A stretch of DNA of 64,000 nt. Source: Actinomycetota bacterium. Its GTDB lineage: Bacteria; Actinomycetota; Actinomycetes; S36-B12; UBA10799. Made by a program: the position numbers and the translations under genes. Below the pieces are notes generated by a model. The model saw only the letters and a program-made list of their open reading frames with translations, was not told the origin of the DNA and did not search any database. Each line of letters opens with the position of its first letter. Position 1 is the stretch's first letter. The stretch lies in contig JACJWU010000004.1 of the NCBI GenBank assembly GCA_020636995.1, forward strand, positions 248,001 through 312,000. Direction: 5' to 3'. Positions 16,012-24,619 of this stretch are shown one piece after another.

Positions 16012-16218
16012 CTTCGACTCCTCATGGTCCACGACTGAACTCACGGTAACCCTCTCCCTCACGGCTGTCCGATCCTGGTCTCAGGATGCGGTCCGGGCCG
16101 CGCTGCCGAAAGCGGGTGGCCGTTCGGGTTCTGTCAACAGGGTGTAATGCCCCAGGGAACGCCCCATATTCCGATGGCGGGCGCCACATCAGCGGCGGCG
16201 AACGGTACTGTCGAACCC

Positions 16219-16845
16219 ATGGATGCGACCCCCTCCTCCGCCGTGCCACCGAAGGATCTGCTGGCCTTCTGCGAGAACTGGAACACCGCCATCCTCACCG
16301 GGGAGCAGGCACCGAGCACCGTCAATGCCAGTGTGCTGCGACTGCTGTCCCTGTGCGCAGCACTAACCGATGCCCACGCAGCGGTCGAGGTCGGGTCACA
16401 CGGCGGTACGACCGGCCTCGCGCTGTTCGAGGGGATGGCGTCCGAAGGTGTGCTGACATCGGTGGAGCCGGACCCGGAGCGATTGCGAGTGGCCAAAGAG
16501 GCCTTCTCCGCTGCTGAGATCGGGCACGCCCGCACCCGCCTCATCGCCGCGGATCCACATGACGTACTGAGCCGACTCACCGACGGCCACTACGACCTCT
16601 TCCTCTCGGCGGGTCGGCCAGCTGACCACATGGCCTTCGCCGAGCAGTCGGCGCGACTGCTGCGGCCCGGCGGGATCGCTGTGTTCCTCGACGTGGCCGA
16701 CGCTGCAGACCCCGCGCGTCGGGAACCGGACCAACTCGCAGTCCGCGCATTCACCGAGGTCATGCAGAACGACGAGAAGTGGCTGACCACGTTGCTGCCA
16801 CTGGCCGATGGTGTCCTGGTGGCGGTCCTCCGTCCGCAGGACTAG
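16219..16845 (+). CDS. O-methyltransferase family 3
   Basis: 208-residue SAM-dependent methyltransferase related to Rv1220c. AdoMet motif I-like VEVGSHGGTTG near residue 58, acidic TSVEPDPE about 80, LFLSAGRPAD in the place of the usual D-A-x-K-x-x-Y motif, and LLRPGGIAVFLD. The departure from the D-x-K motif suggests altered metal binding. ATG 16219 is chosen over 16147 because TACTGT lies 7 nt upstream and the extra 24 residues look non-coding. Substrate unknown. Divergent from htrA. Confidence 0.85.
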   Translation: MDATPSSAVPPKDLLAFCENWNTAILTGEQAPSTVNASVLRLLSLCAALTDAHAAVEVGSHGGTTGLALFEGMASEGVLTSVEPDPERLRVAKEAFSAAEIGHARTRLIAADPHDVLSRLTDGHYDLFLSAGRPADHMAFAEQSARLLRPGGIAVFLDVADAADPARREPDQLAVRAFTEVMQNDEKWLTTLLPLADGVLVAVLRPQD

Positions 16846-16920
16846 CCGCCACCGTTGGAGCTCGGCGATAGAACGGAATCCCCTTAGGTCCTGTGCGGCC
16901 GCGTACACCAACTGTTGTCT

Positions 16921-17135
16921 CCAGACAGGGTGGTCGCGTGAGCGGCGGCTTCGGCCCGGTGCGCGCCGGGCGGTGCGTGTCGCACTCCGGTTAGAGATCG
17001 GCATGTTCGTTAGAGATCGGCATCCTGGTTAGAGACACGGCACTCCGGTTAGCCCTATACGGCCGTGGGACTCTAACCAACCTGCCGCCGACTAACCAAC
17101 CTGCCGATCTCTAACCAGAATGTGCAGACAGATCC
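16921..17135. repeat. Intergenic element, family 2, copy 1
   Basis: Lies between convergent genes. From CCAGACAG (16921) to GACAGATCC (17135). Contains three imperfect 19-bp units around GGTTAGAGATCGG (about 16987-17035), then a core with GGTTAGCCC and GGGACTCTAACC facing each other, then two inverted units with CTAACC ending in GATCTCTAACC. The core from about 17041 to 17125 is almost identical to 62371-62445. The whole gap 16846-17194 holds no gene I can support. Confidence 0.85.
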
Positions 17136-17194
17136 CAACCGACCCTGCCATGCCTTCGCACGAACCGTCCACTGGCCGGGTACCGGGCCGCCGA

Positions 17195-18511
17195 CTAGAA
17201 GCGGGCCCCGGCTGCCATCCAGCGCCCGAGCAACGCCGCCCCGAACCCGGTCCCGCCGACAGTGCGCACCCCACTCGCGGACGTCGCCCGCGCCGGTCCG
17301 GCGATATCCAGGTGCGCCCACGGGACATCACCGACGAAGGCCTGCAGGAACAGCGCCGCGGTGATGGCGCCGGCCCCGACACCGTCGACGGTCGGAATGT
17401 GGCACTGGTCGGCGATGTCCGAGCGCAACGACGTGCGGTAGGACTCCACGAGCGGCAGGGGCCACAGATGCTCACCCACGTCCTCGCCGGCCGCCTGCAG
17501 GGCCCGCACCAGCCGTGGCCGGGGGCTGAGAATCGCGCCCATCTCGCGAGACAGCGCCAGCGTGGCGGCGCCGGTGAGGGTGGCTACGTCGACGATCACG
17601 TCCGGCGCCATTTCAGCCCGGGCGAAGGCCAGCAGATCGGCGAGAACCAGCCTGCCCTCGGCGTCGGTGTTGCGGACCTCCGTGGTCATCCCACCCACAT
17701 GCGTGATGACGTCCCCGGGCCGATAGGACCCGCCGCCGATGGCGTTCTCGGCCAGGCCGAGCAGGACTGTGACATCCAGCCCCTCCGGTGCCAGTCGCAG
17801 CGAGGACAACACCGCAGCGACCCCGGCCATATCGGATTTCATGAGCATCATGGACTCGCGCGGCTTCAACGAGAGACCGCCGGAATCGAAGGTGATCCCC
17901 TTGCCCACGAGGACGACTCGGGGGCCGCTGGCCTGCCTCCTCAGGATCACGACCCTCGGCGGCGTCGCGGACCCGGATCCCACCGCCAGCACACCGCCGA
18001 ACCCCCCGGCGCGCAGTTGCGGCACCCCCAGCACCTCTATCGATGAGCCGGTGTCGCGTGCGACCGTCCGCGCCTGGCCAACCAGCCACTGGGGATTCTT
18101 CGTGTTCGACGGGGTGTTGACGAGGTCACGCGCGGCGCAAGTGGCCTGTGCGCGCAGCACGGCCTCGCCGACATCAACCTGCGGAGGAAGCAACAGTTGC
18201 GGGCCGGCGTCCCGGGTGGGGAATCGGTAGCCACCCAGCCGCCAGCCCACCACGAAGTCCCGCAGATGCCGCGCCGACGGAACGGATGCGAAGCCCACCA
18301 CCGAACCCTCCGGCACCTTGCGGACGACTTCGGCGCCGAATGCGGTCCAGTCCTGTGGCGTGGTCGAGATAAGACTCCAGTGATCAGGGCCGTCACCGGT
18401 GAGCACGACGTCTCCCGGCTTCGGCATCAGCGCCTTTGGAAGCACCACATCGTCAACACCAACCAGCCTGATCAGACCGTCAGGCGTTCCGGAGTCCTGC
18501 ACGAAATGCAC
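17195..18511 (-). CDS. pepA: Leucyl aminopeptidase (M17)
   Basis: 438 residues; a Zn/Mn-dependent aminopeptidase. The C-terminal catalytic domain shows the metal-binding Lys/Asp in GKGITFDSGG near 205, and the signature NTDAEGRLVLADLL near 285. The N-terminal domain is shorter than in E. coli PepA (503 residues). Cytosolic peptide turnover; possible cysteinylglycine or mycothiol-conjugate processing is inference. GTG 18511 has TAGGTT at 6 nt, so probably leaderless. It converges with the methyltransferase across a family 2 element. Confidence 0.93.
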   Translation of the reverse strand: MHFVQDSGTPDGLIRLVGVDDVVLPKALMPKPGDVVLTGDGPDHWSLISTTPQDWTAFGAEVVRKVPEGSVVGFASVPSARHLRDFVVGWRLGGYRFPTRDAGPQLLLPPQVDVGEAVLRAQATCAARDLVNTPSNTKNPQWLVGQARTVARDTGSSIEVLGVPQLRAGGFGGVLAVGSGSATPPRVVILRRQASGPRVVLVGKGITFDSGGLSLKPRESMMLMKSDMAGVAAVLSSLRLAPEGLDVTVLLGLAENAIGGGSYRPGDVITHVGGMTTEVRNTDAEGRLVLADLLAFARAEMAPDVIVDVATLTGAATLALSREMGAILSPRPRLVRALQAAGEDVGEHLWPLPLVESYRTSLRSDIADQCHIPTVDGVGAGAITAALFLQAFVGDVPWAHLDIAGPARATSASGVRTVGGTGFGAALLGRWMAAGARF

Positions 18512-18586
18512 ACGATCAACCTAACCGGGCGCCGGAGACACCGAAGCGGGCCCCGTCGAAACGGAACCCGCCAGGCGCGTGTACTG

Positions 18587-18751
18587 CTACTCGATGCTCT
18601 GCAGAAGACCGCCGAGTTCTTCAGCCTCCTCGCGGGAGATCTCCACCACGAGTCGGCCACCACCCTCGAGAGGAACCCGCATGACGTAGCCGCGTCCCTC
18701 TTTGGTGACCTCCATCGGGCCATCGCCCGTCCGCGGCTTCATGGCCGCCAT
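18587..18751 (-). CDS. DUF3117 protein
   Basis: 54-residue protein starting MAAMKPRTGDGPMEVTKEGR, highly conserved in actinobacteria (Rv1211 family, from memory); function unknown. Acidic C-terminal helix ISREEAEELGGLL. ATG 18751 is preferred over 18808, whose extra residues are low in coding character. A small inverted repeat, TGCCGA-N7-TCGGCA at 18828-18846, lies about 80 bp upstream and may be regulatory. Confidence 0.9.
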   Translation of the reverse strand: MAAMKPRTGDGPMEVTKEGRGYVMRVPLEGGGRLVVEISREEAEELGGLLQSIE

Positions 18752-19247
18752 ATCGGTCCCCTTCCGTCGCTCACGTAACTGCCTTGGGCGCGTGACTAGC
18801 GTGCGCACACGCTCTCACCTTCCACGCTGCCGACAGTCTATCGGCAACGTGTCGTTTTCTTCGGGCGTAGCCGGAAACTTCAGGGCTGCCCGGCGAACCG
18901 TGCGAACCGCAGCAGGGATAAAGCCACTCCTGCGGACATGAGCGGCCTGACCAGATATCAGCCCACCTCACCGATTCGTCCCAAGGTGCTTACACGTCTT
19001 TGCGCCACAGGAAGCGACTTCCCGCAGCCGACGGCCCACCCGGAACACACCGAGCCCACGCACGAGGGCGCCTGTGTGATCCACCTTCACCACTCGGGGT
19101 TGTTCCAGAATCCGAACGGGCCGCGGGCCTGAGCCTGCACATCGTGCCGAGCATCCACTCGTGCTGCCGGTCCCGGTCGGTCATCGCGGCGATAGACCGT
19201 CTCAGGATCGGCTGCGGCATCCACAGCGAGGCGGCAGCGAAGTGCGC
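18752..19247. other. Gap without confident gene
   Basis: Nearly 500 bp between DUF3117 and the DivIVA-like gene. Apart from the inverted repeat at 18828-18846 and a possible broken short ORF at 19087-19184, I see no gene, repeat or RNA. In M. tuberculosis a 3-methyladenine glycosylase gene occupies this place as far as I recall; no trace of it is visible here. Confidence 0.6.
19087..19184 (-). pseudogene. Possible frameshifted microprotein
   Basis: On the minus strand MTDRDRQHEWMLGTM (from 19184) and, two-thirds of a codon shifted, QARGPFGFWNNPEW followed by a stop at 19087 sit side by side. Both stretches have an amino-acid mix (F, W, N, M, H) unlike the Arg/Pro-rich noise of wrong frames. 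Together they would make a protein of about 32 residues broken by one indel near 19140. Could be chance, an assembly error, or a decayed gene. Confidence 0.25.
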
Positions 19248-19550
19248 TCAGTCGTCCTCGGCGAGCGGGGGTTCGAACGCCGACGGGACCGATCCACTCA
19301 CCGAGGCCGCCTCCAGCACGGCGATGCGGTTGCGCAGTACCGCGAGCGCCGCGTCCACGTCGTCCATGCGGTAGCCGCGGAACGCCACGGGCAATCGCAG
19401 TTGGTCCACGTCGGCGGCACTGGGCTGGTCGGGCAGGACAGCTACATATCGTTCGCGGGTCGGCTGCGGGACCACTGGCAACCGGCCGGCCAGGACCAGA
19501 GCGAAAGCCACGATCAGCACCAGCGCCAACAGCATGAAAAGCCACAGCAT
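19248..19550 (-). CDS. DivIVA-domain membrane protein
   Basis: 100 residues: an N-terminal membrane helix (MLWLFMLLALVLIVAFALVLAG), a proline-containing linker, and a short DivIVA-like segment LPVAFRGYRMDDVDAALAVLRNRIAVLE at about 58-85 that should form a coiled coil. Probably recruited to curved membrane or the septum. Position between DUF3117 and folP2 is the same as in mycobacteria (Rv1209, from memory). ATG 19550 begins the helix; longer frames have no support. Confidence 0.8.
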   Translation of the reverse strand: MLWLFMLLALVLIVAFALVLAGRLPVVPQPTRERYVAVLPDQPSAADVDQLRLPVAFRGYRMDDVDAALAVLRNRIAVLEAASVSGSVPSAFEPPLAEDD

Positions 19551-19615
19551 GGTGGGTCTCCTCTCGCACCTCGTCGTGTTAGGTGACAGTCTGGCATTGC
19601 CAGGGAGGAGCACCA

Positions 19616-20476
19616 GTGCTGACATTCGGACCCCGCCGGTTCGATGACGACGAGATGCTCGTGATGGCCATCATCAACCGCACCCCCGACTCCTTCTACG
19701 ACAGGGGCGCCACGTACGCCCACGACGCCGCCCTGGACCGCGTCGACCAGGTTGTGGCCGAGGGCGCGCAGATCGTGGACATCGGCGGAGTGAAAGCAGG
19801 GCCCGGACAGGTCGTGGACGCCGACGAGGAGAAGCGCCGCGTGGTCTCGTTCGTCGCAGAGGTGGCGGCCAGGCACCCCGAGGTGGTCATCTCTGTGGAC
19901 ACGTGGCGGGCAGATGTCGGTGAGGCCGTGTGCGCCGAGGGGGCGACACTGCTCAACGATGCCTGGGGTGGGCATGACCCGCACCTCGCCGAGGTTGCTG
20001 CGGCCCATGGCGTGGGCCTGGTGTGCACGCACACCGGTGGTCTGGCACCGCGGACCCGTCCGCACCGGGTGCAGTACCCGGACGTGATGGCCGCAGTCCT
20101 CACCAGCGTCATCGCTCAGGCCGAACGTGCCGCCGAAGTCGGGGTGCCTCGCTCGAGCATTCTGATCGACCCCGGCCACGACTTCGGGAAGAACACCCGG
20201 CATTCACTGGAATGCACCCGTCGGCTGCCGGAGATGGTGAGCACCGGATGGCCGGTGCTGGTGTCACTGAGCAACAAGGACTTCGTCGGGGAGACGCTGG
20301 ACAGGCCCGTGGGCCAGCGATTGGTCGGGACGCTGGCGACCACGGCAGTGTCCGCCTGGCTCGGGGCCCGCGTGTACCGGGTACACGAGGTCGAGCAGAC
20401 CTTCGACGTGCTGCACATGGTCCAAGCCATCGAGGGAACCAGGCAACCAGCGGTGAACCGGCGAGGCTTGGCGTAG
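19616..20476 (+). CDS. folP2: Dihydropteroate synthase-like protein, FolP2 type
   Basis: 286-residue TIM barrel of the pterin-binding family. The first signature reads MAIINRTPDSFYDRG and the second DIGGVKAGPG, where true DHPS has NVTPDSFSDGG and GGESTRPG; these changes match mycobacterial FolP2, which is thought not to replace FolP1 in folate synthesis. The C-terminal SNKDFVGE...LVGTLATTA block is retained. So pterin binding is likely, folate synthesis doubtful. GTG 19616 follows GGGAGG at good distance. Convergent with the LOG-like gene. Confidence 0.85.
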   Translation: MLTFGPRRFDDDEMLVMAIINRTPDSFYDRGATYAHDAALDRVDQVVAEGAQIVDIGGVKAGPGQVVDADEEKRRVVSFVAEVAARHPEVVISVDTWRADVGEAVCAEGATLLNDAWGGHDPHLAEVAAAHGVGLVCTHTGGLAPRTRPHRVQYPDVMAAVLTSVIAQAERAAEVGVPRSSILIDPGHDFGKNTRHSLECTRRLPEMVSTGWPVLVSLSNKDFVGETLDRPVGQRLVGTLATTAVSAWLGARVYRVHEVEQTFDVLHMVQAIEGTRQPAVNRRGLA

Positions 20477-20563
20477 CGGCGGCCGTCTTGCCGCTGGCCG
20501 TATGTCGGTGGGCCCGACCGCAGCCACAGGCGCTGGCCGGCTTGGCCTGGCCGAATCGCCCGC

Positions 20564-21325
20564 TCAGACTCCCTGATCGACCCGCTGGATCGCACGGATC
20601 ACGTCGTCGGGGTCATCGGTCACGTGCAGCAGTCCGTGGTCGTCCGGCCCGATCTTCTCCTCGCTGGCCAGCGTCATGCGGATCCAGTCCACCAGACCGG
20701 ACCAATAGGCCGTGCCGACCAGCACTATGGGGAACCGGGTGACCTTCTTGGTCTGCACCAGGGTCAGGGCCTCGAACAACTCGTCGAGGGTGCCGAACCC
20801 GCCGGGGAACACCACGAAGCCACGGCTGTACTTCACGAAGCAGGTCTTGCGGGCGAAGAAGTAGCGGAAGTTCACTCCTATCTCCACCCAGTCGTTGATC
20901 CCCTGCTCGAACGGCAACTCGATCCCCAGCCCGATGCTGGTTCCACCGGCCTCGAACGCGCCCTTGTTGGCCGCCTCCATGATCCCCGGACCACCGCCGG
21001 TGATCACGGCGTAGCCGGCACCCACCAGGAGTCGTCCGACCTCCTCGGCTGCGGAGTACTCGGCGTGGTCGCGCGATGTGCGCGCACTTCCGAACACTGA
21101 GATGGCCGGCCCCACGTTGGCCATGGCGCCGAATCCTTCCACGAACTCGGCCTGGATCCGAAGCACCCGCCACGGGTCGGTGTGTACCCAGTCCCCGGAC
21201 GCCCGACTGTCGAGCAACCTCTGGTCCGTGGTTGATCCGCGTGCCTGCCGTCCACGCAGCACGACCGGCCCTTTGTGGCGCTGTGGGCGCGGCGGCGAGT
21301 ACCAGTTCTCCGATGCATTGTTCAT
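20564..21325 (-). CDS. TIGR00730 family / LOG-like nucleotide hydrolase
   Basis: 253 residues with a Rossmann-like fold: SVFGSARTSRDH near 80, GGGPGIMEAANKGAFEAGG, and the hallmark PGGFGTLDELFE near 178. Family members release cytokinin bases from nucleotides (LOG; mycobacterial Rv1205); the canonical R and PGGxGTxxE residues are present. About 70 N-terminal residues precede the domain and are unlike the family. ATG 21325 has TACCGT at 6 nt, suggesting leaderless start. Confidence 0.9.
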   Translation of the reverse strand: MNNASENWYSPPRPQRHKGPVVLRGRQARGSTTDQRLLDSRASGDWVHTDPWRVLRIQAEFVEGFGAMANVGPAISVFGSARTSRDHAEYSAAEEVGRLLVGAGYAVITGGGPGIMEAANKGAFEAGGTSIGLGIELPFEQGINDWVEIGVNFRYFFARKTCFVKYSRGFVVFPGGFGTLDELFEALTLVQTKKVTRFPIVLVGTAYWSGLVDWIRMTLASEEKIGPDDHGLLHVTDDPDDVIRAIQRVDQGV

Positions 21326-21388
21326 GGGGCAACGGTACGGGCGGATCGGTGAACAGCCGCCGACGTCGCCGTGACCGGTGTCGGAACC

Positions 21389-22318
21389 TCAGCTCGACGA
21401 GGGCTGTGGCGATGCCTCGGTCTCGCTGGGCGAGGCACTCGGGCTCGCCGAGGGGGTCGGCTTCTCGCCCGGACGCCCGAGCGGCAGGTCATACCGTTGC
21501 GCCGCCTCGGGCCCGAGACCGGCTTCCGCCAGCAACTGCTCGCCAGTGCCCCGGTAGACGTTCAGATCCAGGGTCCGGGAGCCGGAGCCGGGCAACCGTC
21601 CGGAGTCGGTGAACTGCCAGATCCGTGCGTGATCGGCGGGCCAGCCACGGATCTGCATCGGGCGGTCCTTCAGGAACAGACCCCAGTTCGCGTGCCACAG
21701 CGGATAGGAATGCAACCGCTCATGGGCCACAAGGCGGCGTTCCATGTAGCGGGTGTAGGAGTAGAACCAGGGTGTGCGGCCGGTCCGCTTCTCCACGACG
21801 CGCAGCCAAGTCAGCACCCAGCGAGTGAGGTCACCGCGGCCCAGACGGGTCGCCTCGGTCTCGAGATCCAGCGCCAGCGGCAGGTGCCCGGCGGGAAGCC
21901 GACCACCCACTCTCGCCGCTGCCTTGCGAGCCTGGGCCTTCGCGTCGGCCACCACCCGACGCTTCTTGCTGGTCGGGACGGCGTAGTAGTAGGCCCCGAC
22001 CAGCAGGCCGGCCTTGCGCGCCGCTGCCTTGTCACGGGAGTACCAGTAGCCGGCCTCCGCGTGCGCCGAACCGGACGTGTCGCCGGACTTGATCACGACG
22101 AAACGCACACCACGTTTCTGCAGTTTGCGGAAGTCGAGCACACCTGGGCCGATGTGCTGCCAGCGGGACACGTCCACGCCTCGGATGTCCTTGAGGCCCT
22201 GATGGGCCCAAGACCTGGCTTTAGGCTTGGGCTTGGCGCCGATCACCGGCTGTACACCGGCCACCGCGACCGCACCACACAGACCCCCGGCGCCGAGAGC
22301 GAGCAGGGCCTTCTTCAT
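21389..22318 (-). CDS. Secreted GH25 lysozyme
   Basis: 309 residues. Signal peptide MKKALLALGAGGLCGAVAVAG, then a GH25 barrel: GVDVSRWQ near 45 (first Asp), LALDLETEA near 137 (Asp-x-Glu pair) and WQFTDSGRLPG near 230. A Pro/Ser/Glu tail of about 35 residues ends the protein. N-acetylmuramidase acting on peptidoglycan. The ATG overlaps the dapE stop as ATGA, so it is translated from the dapE message; linking DAP synthesis with wall cleavage. Confidence 0.92.
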   Translation of the reverse strand: MKKALLALGAGGLCGAVAVAGVQPVIGAKPKPKARSWAHQGLKDIRGVDVSRWQHIGPGVLDFRKLQKRGVRFVVIKSGDTSGSAHAEAGYWYSRDKAAARKAGLLVGAYYYAVPTSKKRRVVADAKAQARKAAARVGGRLPAGHLPLALDLETEATRLGRGDLTRWVLTWLRVVEKRTGRTPWFYSYTRYMERRLVAHERLHSYPLWHANWGLFLKDRPMQIRGWPADHARIWQFTDSGRLPGSGSRTLDLNVYRGTGEQLLAEAGLGPEAAQRYDLPLGRPGEKPTPSASPSASPSETEASPQPSSS

Positions 22319-23367
22319 CGCAACCACTCCAGCATCTGTTGCTCGCACCGGTGGAGGTGCTCGATGGGGACGTACTCGCCGCGGGTGTGGGCCAGCGCGG
22401 GATCACCGGGCCCGAAGTTCACCGCCGGCACGCCGAGAGCCGAGAAGCGGGACACGTCAGTCCAGCCGAACTTCGGCCGGGGCACCGACCCGGTGGCCTC
22501 CAGAAACGCCTGCGCCGCCGGATGGGACAAGCCCGGCAGCGCCCCCTGCGCGTTGTCGACGATCTCCAACGGATACCCGTCGAAGAACTCGCGCATGTAC
22601 GCCTCTGCTTCCTCCGGGCTGCGATCGGGGGCATAGCGGTAGTTGACGGTCACAACGCAGGCGTCGGGGATCACGTTGGTCGCCACCCCGCCTTCGATAC
22701 CCACAGCGTTCATCCCCTCGCGGTAGGTCAGCCCGTCGATGGTCGGGGTGCGGGGGGCGTATTGCTCGAGGCGGTGCAGGATGTCGCCGGCCGCGTGGAT
22801 CGCATTGCGGCCGAGCCAGGAACGCGCCGAATGGGCCCGTTCCCCCGAGGTCCTGATGTGGGCACGAAGCGTGCCCTGACAGCCCGCCTCGACACCCGCG
22901 TCGCTCGGCTCCATCAGGACCGCGAAGTCCGCGGACAGTAGATCCGGGTGTGCCTCGACGAGTCTGCGCAGACCGTTCGCCTCGTCGTCGATCTCCTCGC
23001 ACTCGTAGAAGACGTATGTCACGTCGCGGCGCGGCTCACGGATCTCGTGGGCACACCGCAGTCCGACGGCAACGCCGCCCTTCATGTCGTTGGATCCCAG
23101 GCCGTAGAGTCTGTCCCCGTCGATGCGGTGGGGAAGGTTGTCCGCAGCGGGCACGGTGTCGAGGTGACCGGCGATCACGACGCGCTCGTCCCGACCGAGT
23201 TCGGTGCGCGCGACGACCGAGTTCTCGAACCGCGTGACCTGCACATGATCGAGTTGGCGCAAGGCGCTCTCCACCGCGTCAGCGATGCGCTGCTCCTGGC
23301 GGGACTCGCTGGGGATGTCCACGAGAGCCGCCGTCAGATTGACGATGTCCGCCGAGATGTCAAGCAT
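22315..23367 (-). CDS. dapE: Succinyl-diaminopimelate desuccinylase
   Basis: 350-residue M20 metallohydrolase that removes succinate from N-succinyl-LL-DAP in lysine/peptidoglycan synthesis. Metal ligands in AGHLDTVP (His, Asp) near 65, GSNDMKGG near 96, catalytic Glu pair in YECEEIDDE near 127, and a lid domain. ATG 23367 is fixed by TACTGT at 6 nt spacing; the long upstream frame would run over the divergent dapD region. Operon with the GH25 lysozyme. Confidence 0.95.
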   Translation of the reverse strand: MLDISADIVNLTAALVDIPSESRQEQRIADAVESALRQLDHVQVTRFENSVVARTELGRDERVVIAGHLDTVPAADNLPHRIDGDRLYGLGSNDMKGGVAVGLRCAHEIREPRRDVTYVFYECEEIDDEANGLRRLVEAHPDLLSADFAVLMEPSDAGVEAGCQGTLRAHIRTSGERAHSARSWLGRNAIHAAGDILHRLEQYAPRTPTIDGLTYREGMNAVGIEGGVATNVIPDACVVTVNYRYAPDRSPEEAEAYMREFFDGYPLEIVDNAQGALPGLSHPAAQAFLEATGSVPRPKFGWTDVSRFSALGVPAVNFGPGDPALAHTRGEYVPIEHLHRCEQQMLEWLR

Positions 23368-23482
23368 CGCTCCACAGTACAACTCGTCGTGCTCGCCGGG
23401 ATCCGCCGCATCTGGCGGCTCTTGACGCTGAGGCCGGATCTGCGCGCCACTGGCCGGACCCGCTCGGTGGTAGTGGCAGGCT

Positions 23483-24412
23483 ATGTCCATGTTCATCACG
23501 TCTGCTGCCAGCGGGATCGGTCTGGCCTCGATGTCCGGCGACACCGTACTGGACGTCTGGTATCCCCGACCGAGTCTCACCGCGCAACCGATAGACGCCC
23601 CGGATGTCGCCGGGGCCATCGACCGCGATCAGGTGCGTGGGGTGCGCGTCGAGACGGTGGTCACCGTGATCCCCGATCTTTCGCAACCCCCGGCCGACAC
23701 TGCAGACGTGTACCTGCGACTGCACCTTCTGTCACACCGCCTTGTGCAACCGCGGACCATCAATCTGGAGGGCGTGTTCGGGCTGTTGCCGAACGTGGCC
23801 TGGACGACTGCGGGACCTGTCGCCCTCGAGGAATTGGATGCGGCGCGCATCCGCGCCCGCGCGCGCAGTTCCCACATCACAGTGCTCAGCGTGGACAAGT
23901 TCCCACGGATGGTCGACTACGTGGTTCCCGCGGGAGTGCGGATCGCCGACGCGGATCGGGTGCGGCTCGGCGCCCATCTGGCCGACGGGACGACTGTCAT
24001 GCAGGAGGGATTCTGCAACTTCAACGCAGGCACGCTGGGCGCCTCTATGGTCGAGGGCCGGATCTCCGCCGGCGTCGTCGTGGGCGACGGCTCGGACGTG
24101 GGTGGCGGCGCGTCGATCATGGGCACGCTGTCCGGGGGCGGCAGCGAAGTGATCTCCATCGGACAAGGGTGTCTGATCGGCGCGAACGCCGGCGTCGGGA
24201 TATCGCTCGGTGACGGTTGCATCGTCGAAGCCGGCTGCTACGTCACAGCGGGCTCGAAGCTCACCCTGCCCGACGGCGAGGTCATCAAGGCGCGGGAGCT
24301 GTCCGGTCAGCCCGGCTGGCTGTTCCGGCGCAACTCGGTGAGCGGGGCGCTGGAAGCGGTTCGGCGCTCAGGGTCCTGGGGCGAACTGAACGCGGAGTTG
24401 CACAAGAACTAG
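23483..24412 (+). CDS. dapD: Tetrahydrodipicolinate N-succinyltransferase
   Basis: 309 residues. N-terminal domain followed by a left-handed beta-helix of hexapeptide repeats (about 150-270: GAHLADGTTVMQEGFCNFNAG, IGQGCLIGANAGVG). This is the actinobacterial type 2 DapD. Succinylates tetrahydrodipicolinate ahead of DapC and DapE. Two ATGs (23483, 23489) compete; an imperfect -10 (TAGTGG) ends 6 nt before the first. Divergent from dapE with 115 bp between. Confidence 0.95.
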   Translation: MSMFITSAASGIGLASMSGDTVLDVWYPRPSLTAQPIDAPDVAGAIDRDQVRGVRVETVVTVIPDLSQPPADTADVYLRLHLLSHRLVQPRTINLEGVFGLLPNVAWTTAGPVALEELDAARIRARARSSHITVLSVDKFPRMVDYVVPAGVRIADADRVRLGAHLADGTTVMQEGFCNFNAGTLGASMVEGRISAGVVVGDGSDVGGGASIMGTLSGGGSEVISIGQGCLIGANAGVGISLGDGCIVEAGCYVTAGSKLTLPDGEVIKARELSGQPGWLFRRNSVSGALEAVRRSGSWGELNAELHKN

Positions 24413-24463
24413 TGCACCGACGAACCGCCAAACGGCCGGGGTCAGATCACGGGCCCGACGAAA

Positions 24464-24591
24464 GATGGGGTTCAGGTAGACCGATGGGGTTCAGCGCCCG
24501 ACGAACCCCACCGCGCTGCACGAACGCCACCCAACACGCCGTCCGATGGGGTTCAGGTAAACCGATGGGGTTCACCGCCCGACGAACCCAC
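24464..24591. repeat. Intergenic direct/inverted repeat, family 4
   Basis: Two copies of a 48-bp block (24464-24511 and 24544-24591, 80 bp apart) between convergent genes. Each block has GATGGGGTTCA twice followed by GACGAACCC(C)A in inverse orientation, so each can form a hairpin. No ORF. Probably another member of the multi-arm intergenic elements of this genome. Confidence 0.85.
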
Positions 24592-24619
24592 GTCGGCCGG
24601 GCTGACGAGCACCCTCGAG

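Noticed and set aside
14701..16038. 445-codon plus-strand frame opposite htrA
   Set aside because: Antisense shadow; its repeated RVGVTLL stretch is simply the complement of the 21-bp repeats of htrA.
18828..18846. LexA/SOS box before DUF3117
   Set aside because: TGCCGA-N7-TCGGCA differs in half-site and spacing from the actinobacterial SOS box; left as an unassigned inverted repeat.
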